Below are positions 43,746-54,000 of a DNA stretch of 64,000 nucleotides, in pieces. Below the pieces are notes generated by a model. That model was not told where the DNA came from and made no database searches. It saw nothing but the letters and a program-made list of their open reading frames with translations. A program made the position numbers and the translations under genes. The DNA is from Glandiceps talaboti (taxonomy: Eukaryota; Hemichordata; Enteropneusta; Spengelidae), in the NCBI RefSeq assembly GCF_964340395.1, contig NC_135554.1, forward strand, positions 26,967,592-27,031,591. The letters are read 5' to 3'. Position 1 is the first letter of the stretch, and every line of letters begins with the position of its first letter.

Positions 43746-46700
43746 TTACTGTATTCCTTTGGCTGCCAACTCCGCCCTCATTTGGATGAAAAATTCCATG
43801 TCAGGTGCCAGACGAACTCGTTGTTCCCTGTGTACAAATAACGAAGAATATATGTAATAACAATATCGGAATATATGTTAATAAAATGCAAAACGCAATT
43901 GCCATTTATGATTGATAGCCACATGAACATTGGATTCAGATATACATATTTTTAGGGTTATTTTATTCATGGAAGTTTAGTGTTCACTGCATTAGAGAAA
44001 TATTGTAAATGCATTGATCACGTTATATTAGCATGTACCTAATCAAATATGAAACTAATAAATGGTAATGATAACAATTTGATGTGAATTACACCACTCA
44101 TAATATCTATATGTATTTGACCATAGGCTAAGTATTTGTCTATGTCAAAACTCATTATTGAAACTTTCCTTAAAGCCTAGAATTTGAAGTTGTTTATTTG
44201 GTGTTACTTTTGAAGTAATCATCTGCTTCACATCTCTAATAGTATGTAGTTAAACCATAGACCCTCAACCAACATTGGTGGGGAGGGTCTATGGTTAAAC
44301 TTGGTGTACCAACATTGGTGGGGAGGGTCTGGTTAAACTTGGTGTACCAACATTGGTGGGGAGGGTCTATGGTTAAACTTGGTGTACCAACATTGGTGGG
44401 GAGGGTCTGGTTAAACTTGGTGTACCAACATTGGTGGGGAGGGTCTATGGTTAAACTTGGTGTACCAACATTGGTGGGGAGGGTCTATGGTTAATCTTGG
44501 TGTACCAACATTGGTGGGGAGGGTCTGGTTAAACTTGGTGTACCAACATTGGTGGGGAGGGTCTATGGTTAAACTTGGTGTACTAACATTGGTGGGGAGG
44601 GTCTATGGTTAAACTTGGTGTACCAACATTGGTGGGGAGGGTCTATGGTTAAACTTGGTGTACCAACATTGGTGGGGAGGGTGTATGGTTAAACTTGGTG
44701 TACCAACATTGGTGGGGAGGGTCTATGGTTAAACTTGGTGTACCAACATTGGTGGGGAGGGTCTATGGTTAAACTTGGTGTACCAACATTGGTGTTGAGG
44801 GTGTATGGTTAAACTTGGTGTACCAACATTGGTGGGGAGGGTGTATGGTTAAACTTGGTGTACCAACATTGGTGGGGAGGGTCTATGGTTAAACTTGGTG
44901 TACCAACATTGGTGGGGAGGGTCTATGGTTAAACTTGGTGTACCAACATTGGTGGGGAGGGTCTATGGTTAAACTTGGTGTACCAACATTGGTGGGGAGG
45001 GTCTATGGTTAAACTTGGTGTACCAACATTGGTGGGGAGGGTCTATGGTTAAACTTGGTGTACCAACATTGGTGGGGAGGGTGTATGGTTAAACTTGGTG
45101 TACCAACATTGGTGCGGAGGGTCAATGGTTAAACTTGATGTACCAACATTGGTGGGGAGGGTCTATGGTTAAACTTGGTGTACTAACAACTGATTTATTG
45201 CATTTGAAATTTTCCAAGTTTATCCAACAAAACCTTGTTGGAAAACATAAATATAGAGACTTAGTAATGAACAGGATCACACGACATTGATAAGGCATGT
45301 GAATGATGTTGGTATGTGTAAAACTATGGACCAAAGATAACAAGTCTTCATAGAAGACACCCTCCCCCCCCCTCCCCCCCTCAATCACTTTACTTCTATA
45401 TGACTGAATGGTGACATGATAACTTGTACCTGATATGGCATAGACACTTGAATGGAGTCTCTATGTGTTACAGATTTTGACTTATGCAAAACATGTTTAT
45501 TTTAACTACAAATATAGCTGCCATTGTCAAATTTGCATATGTCACAAAAAAAGAAATAGTCAAATTTGCGTATGTCGCAAAAAAGAAAAAAACTGATGTG
45601 CACATGTCCCATATAACATGTCATTTTTGTACCAGGTTTGAAAGAAATCGGACTTGGTATGTCTGAGAAATTACAATAGATTACAGATGGACAGACAGAC
45701 TGATCGGACTTGGTATGTCTGAGAAATTACAATAGATTACAGATGGACAGACAGACTGATCGGACTTGGTATGTCTGAGAAATTACAATAGATTACAGAT
45801 GGACAGACAGACTGATCGGACTTGGTATGTCTGAGAAATTACAATAGATTACAGATGGACAGACAGACTGATCGGACTTGGTATGTCTGAGAAATTACAA
45901 TAGATTACAGATGGACAGACAGACTGATCGGACTTGGTATGTCTGAGAAATTACAATAGATTACAGATGGACAGACAGACTGATTGGACTTGGTATGTCT
46001 GAGAAATTACAATAGATTACAGATGGACAGACAGACTGATCGGACTTGGTATGTCTGAGAAATTACAATAGATTACAGATGGACAGACAGAATGATTGGA
46101 CTTGGTATGTCTGAGAAATTACAATAGATTACAGATGGACAGACAGACTGATTGGACTTCGTATGTCTGAGAAATTACAATAGATTACAGATGGACAGAC
46201 AGACTGATCGAACTTGGTATGTCTGAGAAATTACAATAGATTACAGATGGACAGACAGAATGAGCCCATTGTAATAGTCCTTTGAGGGGACTAAAAACAT
46301 TCTTACCCCTCTTCAGTTTCGCCAGGTGACCCTTCTCTTGATGTCTTATGTTTAATGTTCCATGCTAGTCGATTTGTTTTAGGGTCAACAATGAAAGTTA
46401 ATTGGCGATTGAATGCCTTCCTTAGTAGTCGAAGCAATCCTCTACCCAGTGTGTTATCAGGCAAATATGCATAAAAGACCATGTCACAGCTTGGCTTTCC
46501 TTGGTTTGGATGATGCATCTAATATCAAAAATAATTAAGAAAACAAAAAAAACAAAGAAATATCAATCATGCAATAAATTTTATTGCAAACTGCAGCTCT
46601 TGGTGGAAAAAGTATAGCATTTCTTCCTTACCTCATTGATATTTTTTGTTTGCCTTTAAATGGTTTCAATAAAAGCAAATAATGATCACTGATTAACTAA

Positions 46701-48382
46701 ACTTCACATAATAACAAAGTAATTACAATCTATCCTACTTGACTTGCCGTTGTTTTGAATGGCAACAGTTTCACTTCCTATCCTGGATGCTTCTTTAGGC
46801 CAACTGATGATCTAATGACAGATGGTTGGTGATACCTGATGGAGTAGAATTGACGGTTCTGATCATCACATATGACAATTCTACTCCGTCAGGTGTCACC
46901 AACTATCTTTCATAAGGTCATCAGTCGGCCTGAAGAAGCATCCAGGATAAGACATGAAAATGTTGCCAATCAAAACAACAGCATGCAATCCATTAGGATA
47001 GATTGTAATTACTTAACTCCATACCTGGATGATTGAGAATATAAACTTCACATAACTGGTGTTTTAATGATTTTAGCCATACAATGTTACAGTATTAAAG
47101 GTGTTGAAGGCAATGAGAAACAAAACTCAGTTCTAACCTTTAGCATTTTTGCTGGAAAGTTGTATGTGATGACGATAGTAGGACATTGAAATCCAGGCAA
47201 ATAGCGGCAAGACATGTCATGACTCATGGTTCCACGAGGCATAAGGTCTTCAGACAGACCTTCAGATTTCCTGAGTTCACCTAAAACTGGCTGCAGACAG
47301 TTGGCTTCATAAAATGAAATATAAGACTGATTTTCCAGTTCTGCCAACTCTCTAGTGTACCTATCAGAAGAAGAGTGCTTCTCAATATTCCTTAGGCGAT
47401 CCTCGAGTTCCCTTTTCTGGGAAAGAATATCTGTTTGGCTCCCATGCTGTTGAATGTTGTGGACATATGTTGTTAATGTTTCTGCCTGTCCAAGGTCAAA
47501 TTCGATAGACTGGTTAGTTGCTTCAACTTGTTTCATCATATCTGCAAATGTCTGGTTGACTTTGTTTATAAGTTTTTCTTCCTCATCTCTAATACTTGTA
47601 ACTACTTTATCTGTATGAGCTCTAATCTGAGTGAAAATGTGAGCTTGTTGAATCTTGACATCTGCTGCTACTTTCTTAGAGTCATCATTAATCTTTTGTA
47701 GAGAAATGACTGTATTTTCTAACTTTTCTGTCAGAGTTTGTATGGCTGGGGTACACTTTTTCAAAGCATCTTCCAATGAAAGCAGCCCATGCTTGTCTCC
47801 CTTATGGCAAGTGACTGCACATCGCATACATACTGTTTCCTGACACAGATCACAGAAGAATTCCAGTTGACTTTGAGAGTGTTTTGAGCAAAATCTGGGA
47901 ACAAGTGCAGATTGGTTTCTATCTTCAATGAATTTTGCGTACTCCTCACTAGTAATAAACCTATGATTTTGTAACATTCGAAGCTTCTCATGCGATTGAC
48001 GGCAAACTGAGCAGAAGAACTGGGCACAATCCATACACCAGAATAAGGCGTTATTGTCACAGAGGGTGCAACTCATTTTATCTTTGTTGCTCCCTTGTAC
48101 ACCAACCTTATCGAATAATTCCAACATATCATTGATGAAAAGATTGTTTTTCAAACCTTGTGCTCCAGTTTTGGGAAGTGGACATGACTCACGACATATT
48201 GGACACGTCAGCTCGCCGTTATTCTTCTTGATCCATTCACTTAAACAGACTTCACAAAATGTATGCACACAGGGCAATATCTTTGGGTTTTCCATTCTTT
48301 CTTGGCAGATAGAGCATAGTAGAATTCTTCTATCTATATCACTTATGATTTTGTGAGGGAAAATATCACCACTGCTTGCCAT
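43746..48382 (-). CDS. RING / B-box / coiled-coil / Deltex C-terminal fusion E3 ubiquitin ligase
   Basis: Three exons on the minus strand: 48382-47138, 46518-46307 and 43827-43746. The borders fit (donors GTTAGA and GTAAGA, acceptors TATTAG and ACACAG) and phases 0 and 2 match, giving 512 residues. Domains: RING 23-63 (CSIC...CVHTFC...CPIC), B-box-like zinc fingers 105-140 and 163-198, coiled coil about 204-345, then a Deltex C-terminal (DTC) domain from about 380 ([57 protein letters not shown] at the C-terminus). A RING of this type transfers ubiquitin from an E2; DTC domains bind ADP-ribose and help ubiquitinate ADP-ribosylated targets. The start chosen is MASSGD, with a good Kozak context (AAAATGG); 35 further in-frame codons precede it. 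It is head-to-head with SDR-B. Confidence 0.87.
44250..45190. repeat. 40-bp minisatellite seeded by a hairpin, about 23 copies
   Basis: The array starts with a short palindrome (ACCATAGACCCT...AGGGTCTATGGT, 44251-44300), and each unit repeats its right arm: GGGTCTATGGTTAAAC plus TTGGTGTACCAACATTGG. Some early units lack two bases. It lies in intron 2 of the E3 gene. Confidence 0.93.
45646..46262. repeat. 56-bp minisatellite, about 11 copies
   Basis: Near-identical 56-bp units with cores TTGGTATGTCTGAGAAATTA and ACAGATGGACAGACAGAC, also in intron 2 of the E3 gene, about 45 bp from its second exon. Confidence 0.93.
46719..47012. mobile_element. 294-bp foldback element in E3 gene intron 1
   Basis: Both ends read GTAATTACAATCTATCCTA, and the arms stay inverted copies for about 125 bp, with ATCCTGGATGCTTCTT and GGAGTAGAATTG in each. 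Moderate arm divergence. No target duplication found. Confidence 0.75.
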
Positions 48383-49930
48383 TTTGACAGTTATTAAATA
48401 TTTATAAGAATGTGTAAAAAGACAGAAAACACACAAATTGAGTTGTAAGATCAACCACTTGTCAACTCTGACTTTACAAAGAAGCAATTAATGTTTTGAA
48501 CCCACAACTTCCAACGAGTTTAACGTCCTCTCTGAGGCACACTCCTATAGTTGTCCACCAAACATGGATGATTCTGAAATAAAAGATATATTTTAAAATT
48601 CTTGATTCATAATTTTATAATATGTTAATTCACTAATTCACTGCATATATCTAAGGTCAATGAGGTAAATGATCAATGTCATGGTTGGACAATAATAAAC
48701 AAGTTGGATAAACTCATGTACACTAGTACTAGTCTGGATATAAAGTCACTTCTGTGGCTCCTGGTTTTAATGTTTGAAGTTGGATCTTGAGTCACCTCAA
48801 AGAGGAATGCCATGTACTACTCCACGAAATAATGGCGCTTTCATAAACTTTGGGTTTTAGAAAGTCAGGTCATGATTTTATATCAACTATACATTCTGTG
48901 TGATTTCAGAGAAACACCTCTTTCTCTCTCTTGGGGATATTTGTTTGTACACAACTAAGTACATGTTGGGAGAAAGAGGATTTTAAGGTGTGGATCATTT
49001 GAAGATTTTTGCTGTGGACCACACTGCCTCACATGAGCTAGAAATATATATGTAAAAGGTGAACAATTAATGAATATTCATGACTTTAAAATACTTAATT
49101 ATCTTCAGTGAAAACATCATCTAATATCTACCACTATCTTAGTTGACATGACATTCACAAACCATTAGCGGCCCAAGTGCAACAAACCCGCGGGCTTGCC
49201 TGGCGAAAACGGGTGTCATAAAAGTTGTTTGCATCTCTAAAGCTGTTTGTAGCGTTACTATAATAGCCTAATAAATTGATAACAACTGATATAAGACGAA
49301 GATAAGGTTTGCCTCAATTGCAGTCCATGCAGACGGCCGAATAGAGGTTTTTACAGCTGTTTACTTGTGTTATGTAAGAGCCCATCGTCACATGTGTAAA
49401 TATTGGTACTCTTTGATAACAAGTCCACTTGCTTGGCTAATGGCTTGTCCCAGTAATGATTGTTACACTGTAATCAAAATTGTTCTGATATCTGTTAATG
49501 TTGGAATATCATACGTAATGCCAACATTCTGCTAATCCAAGTTACCAAACAATATCTAGCAATGTTGGAAAGATTTTAGTTGAACCAGGGGCACATTCCA
49601 TTTCAGGTTTACTGCCTTTGATTATTTTGTATGGACACCATTTGTATCATGTGACAATTCATGACCCCGACATTCATACCAGCAACCCCCCCCCCCTCTA
49701 GTTTTTGAAGACTCCCTAACAGTTAACCATATAGTTCAGTGGACATGTGTAGGAATTTGAAAATCAAATGTACGTATGAAATTGAGTAGATAATAACAAT
49801 AAAAGTACGAGACTTAACGCCGAACATTGAAGATATAACTGAATGCAAAAAAGAAAAAGAAAAAGAAAAAGAAGCAAAGCTTAAACAAATTAGAAACACC
49901 GTAAACCAGCTAGCCCATGTGCGTTGGTTT

Positions 49931-49969
49931 AACCATGGACAGTAGAGCCCCCCTCTACTGTCTATGGTT
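49931..49969. repeat. Short hairpin of the CATAGAC family
   Basis: 17-bp arms AACCATGGACAGTAGAG and CTCTACTGTCTATGGTT around five C bases. Copy 2 of the duplication has unrelated sequence at this point. Confidence 0.75.
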
Positions 49970-50054
49970 TAACAGCGGCATCTAGACAAGTCTTGCTACT
50001 AGACGTTTGGGCTTTCTTTCGATACTATAAGCGAACGAAGTTCGCAGTGAGGGC

Positions 50055-50226
50055 GAGCTGCAATAATTGTAGCGTTTGATGTCATTTTGAGTGGGTTTTC
50101 GTCTGTTTTGGTGCTTTTTTTCGTTCCAACGTTTAACCCGAATCATTGATCAGTGATTCGAAAAAAGGCCCAAAACAGACGAAAACCCCCTCAAAATCAC
50201 ACCAAACGCTACACTTATTGCGGCTA
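50055..50226. mobile_element. 172-bp foldback element with 9-bp direct repeats
   Basis: Inverted ends GAGCTGCAATAATTGTAGCG and TAGCCGCAATAAGTGTAGCG continue through GGGTTTTCGTCTGTTTT, with arms of about 70 bp. AGTGAGGGC flanks both sides (50046-50054 and 50227-50235). A 9-bp duplication with long inverted ends would fit a Mutator-like non-autonomous element. Confidence 0.6.
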
Positions 50227-50343
50227 AGTGAGGGCTTGCCCGAACATCGGATGTATCCTCGATAGCGATGTTCGGTCGTGTGTCGTATTGTATCGGAAGA
50301 ACATCCGAGGTCTAGCTTCGTATCACAACAAGTACACTGGACA

Positions 50344-50663
50344 CACAGGCATTTGTTTCCCGAGTTATGTCTCAGAATATTTCTATCAGATTACAATATA
50401 ATGTCGATAATATCGTTAATATTGACGTACATAACCAACTATATACAAAAGGGGTAAAATTACACTTGTTTCTGTGATCGCGCAGGTTCACTCACTGCGA
50501 CTTTAGCATTGAGTGAACCTGCGCGATCACAGAAACAAGTGTAATTTTACCCCTTTCTTATATAGTTGGCTGACGACGTCAATATTAACGATATTATCGA
50601 CATTATATTGTAATCTGATGATAGAAATATTTTGAGACATAACTCGGGAAACAAATGCCTGTG
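50344..50663. mobile_element. 320-bp palindromic MITE with 8-bp target duplication
   Basis: Nearly the whole element is one inverted repeat (ends CACAGGCATTTGTTTCCCGA; arms about 145 bp). ACTGGACA lies at 50336-50343 and 50664-50671. The paralogous site at 61833-61840 has a single ACTGGACA and no insert, which defines the borders exactly. The 8-bp duplication fits hAT or P-type elements. No coding capacity. Confidence 0.88.
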
Positions 50664-50897
50664 ACTGGACATCAACTCTTTCAAAACACTTCTCTTACAT
50701 GTAAACTTACGAGAACTGCACACTAGAGCACATCAAATATTGTAAACTCATCACATCACTTCAGTCCATGTCCATGGCCTGTGCGTCATAACTGCAAGCT
50801 GTTCTGCGCAAGTATCAAGCAGAATAAAACAAAGCTGACTATAAAGACTGTCACGTCTGTGTGATGATAATCCCTTTTTGGATGTTTACACCGTTAC

Positions 50898-50948
50898 CAC
50901 TGTTCAATACTTCCGGGTTTTTCAATCGATCGTAGTACGCATGTGCAG
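50898..50948 (+). promoter_or_regulatory. ETS- and NRF1-like core promoter of SDR-B
   Basis: TTCAATACTTCCGGG (ETS-type) is followed by TACGCATGTGCAG, close to the NRF1 consensus, 65-115 bp before the ATG. Both are kept at 62114-62164 upstream of SDR-C. No TATA box is seen. Confidence 0.6.
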
Positions 50949-51012
50949 AATTCTTTCCATAACTTGCAACGAGCATCAATACCGCTACTCACGTCATGTC
51001 ACATGAAGAGGC

Positions 51013-54000
51013 ATGGCGTCCTTGTGTACGAAATCCGTACTAGTGACTGGTTGTAGTCGTGGTATTGGTCTAGAACTGATTAAACAATTTGTCAAACTAC
51101 CAAATCCACCACAACATGTGTTTGCAACGTGTCGTTCTCCAGAAAATGCTCATGTAAGTGCATCATGTATCATGAATAGAATAGAAATTAGACATGATTG
51201 GTAGAATAGAAATAAATAGCATGTGTATAAGGGTCTATGAACAAACACCCTCAGTAGGACTGTCATTCCCTACGAATAGAGATTAAAACAATCCAGATTT
51301 TGGGAGTATACTTAAAATATGGTTATTATCACTTTTATTGTATACCGGATGAATAGACGGAAGATGTTCAAAACATGTTGAATTCGACCAAATAGGAAAT
51401 AGGGCATGATTTGATTTTATCACTTTTATTGTATTTTTACCAAAAGTGTGCTTATAAATTGATTTGGGGTGGTGTACTTATGTTAAAAATGACTTAACTC
51501 AAACACAGTCATTGTTATATACACATACACATTTTATTTTGGACATTAGACTGAAATTGTGACGACAGTAAAGAAAAATACAAACAACAAACTATTAGGT
51601 TTGGTAAACACAGTTAATAGGTATTGCTTAAGTGTAGAACTCCAGAATCTGATTGCATGAATACTAAACATTTCATTCAAAAATGGAGGTTGTAGGCTAT
51701 TCCCCTCAAAAAGTCAAGCACGTGAAATCGGCAACAATTTGTGTAGAACTCTGGAATCTGATTGCATAAATACTATTAAAGTGATAAAACCATATTTTTT
51801 ATTTTAAGTACACCACCTGAAATCACGTCTTTCAATCGCACTATAGTAGAAATACTAGTAACTCTAAAAAGCATGCCTTTCTTGGTTGAATTGTGAGCCA
51901 TAGTCCTACTGTAGACATTTATTCAGGGGCATTTGTTGGGGGGGGGGGGGCATTTGTCGGGGGGGGGGGGATTTGTCCTATGGGGGCATTTGTCCTGTTA
52001 CCATCTACACTAGGCATATAAAACAACATTACATAAACTTATAAAGACCTTATTTTTATGACAGAAGGTGAAACAGTTTATATGAATATTCAAAAAATAC
52101 CATCATCCGTACTGCGTTTGCTGTGGCACCTTTCATGCAAACACCAAGACAGTGTTTTTTGAATATTCGTAAATACCTTATAACATCATTATTTTGTATT
52201 AGTACCATCATTGAATTGAATATTAGCTCACAAGAGACTGTGGTATGATCCACAAAGCACACTACTACTGGTGTTATTTGCTCTTTTAATCTCTTTATGT
52301 AAATTAATATATGTCATGACTCGGACTCGCATGTCTGGTTCTCATTTTTTAACTGTAAAAAGGAAATGATTAAAACAGATTCATGATAAATGATTTTAAT
52401 TTGACAGGAACTGAAGAGTATAGCTGAAGCTAACCCATCAGTTCAAGTACTCCGACTTGGTAAGTATGTCTTTGCTAAATACAGTGACTTTATTGGTAGA
52501 TGTGTGTTAACCTGTGCAATATTTTGATTCGATAAGTAAATGTACATTTAATCTTTGCAGTACGTTGATTTGGTAAGTGAATATATTAAAATTTGCACTA
52601 CTTTGATTTGATAAGTGAACGGGGATCTAGGCATTTGTCTTTTGAACACCAAATCTTAGTTTGCAATACTTGATCCCTTGTCCACAGACTACCAATTCTT
52701 GTGATGGGGCTATCATAATTTATAGCTTATAGCTATCACTGGTTGTGATGGGGCTATCATAATTTATAGCTAATAGCTATCACTGGTTGTGATGGGGCTA
52801 TCATAATTTATAGCTTATAGCTATCACTGGTTGTGATGGGGCTACCATGCTTTATAGCTTATAGCTATCACTGGTTGTGATGGGGCTACCATACTTTATA
52901 GCTTATAGCTATCGCTGGTTGTGATGGGGCTATCATAATTTATAGCTTATAGCTATCACTGGTTGTGATGGGGCTATCATAATTTATAGCTTATAGCTAT
53001 CACTGGTTGTGATGGGGCTATCATAATTTATAGCTTATAGCTATCACTGGTTGTGATGGGGCTATCATAATTTATAGCTTATAATTAGCTATCACTGGTT
53101 GTGATGGGGCTACCATACTTTATAGCTTATAGCTATCACTGGTTGTGATGGGGCTACCATAATTTATAGCTTATAGCTATCACTGGTTGTGATGGGGCTA
53201 CCATACTTTATAGCTTATAGCTAACACTGGTTGTGATGGGACTATCATACTTTATAGCTTATAGCTATCACTGGTTGTGATGGGGCTACCATAATTTATA
53301 GCTTATAGCTATCACTGGTTGTGATGGGGCTACCATACTTTATAGCTTATAGCTATCACTGGTTGTGATGGGACTACCATAATTTATAGCTTATAGCTAT
53401 CACTGGTTGTGATGGGGCTATCATAATTTATAGCTTATAGCTATCACTGGTTGTGATGGGGCTATCATAATTTATAGCTTATAGCTATCACTGGTTGTGA
53501 TGGGACTATCATAGTTTATAGCTTATAGCTATCACTGGTTGTGATGGGACTACCATAATTTATAGCTTATAGCTATCACTGGTTGTGATGGGGCTACCAT
53601 ACTTTATAGCTTATAGCTATCACTGGTTGTGATGGGACTACCATAATTTATAGCTTATAGCTATCACTGGTTGTGATGGGGCTACCATAATTTATAGCTT
53701 ATAGCTATCACTGGTTGTGATGGGGCTATCATAATTTATAGCTTATAGCTATCACTGGTTGTGATGGGGCTACCATAATTTATAGCTAATAGCTGGTTAC
53801 GTGATAATTTAGAAGATGGAAGATTTATGGACATGAAAGTTATGTAAAGTATAATAATTTGGTTTTACACACAAAAATACAAGTTGAGGAAAAATAGGAT
53901 TAATCCTGTGTATTCCTAGTTTTTTCTCAACTTACAGTTTTTTAAAAATACAAAAAATACCCCTCTGGTAGAAAGAAACATTTCTAATGGAAGGCTTCTG

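Larger units (their letters stand above)
48403..51235. repeat. Segmental duplication, copy 1 (E3 upstream to SDR-B intron 1)
   Basis: The interval matches 58198-62735 in blocks. It starts 21 bp upstream of the E3 start codon and includes the intergenic region, SDR exon 1 and the beginning of intron 1. The copies differ by several insertions, including those at 50344-50663 here and 59232-61391 in copy 2. Confidence 0.88.

Noticed and set aside
48383-48487. Upstream in-frame start ([10 protein letters not shown]) for the E3 gene
   Set aside because: The 35 extra residues are hydrophobic and not family-like. The region belongs to the duplicated 5' flank, and the later ATG has a better Kozak context and directly precedes the RING.
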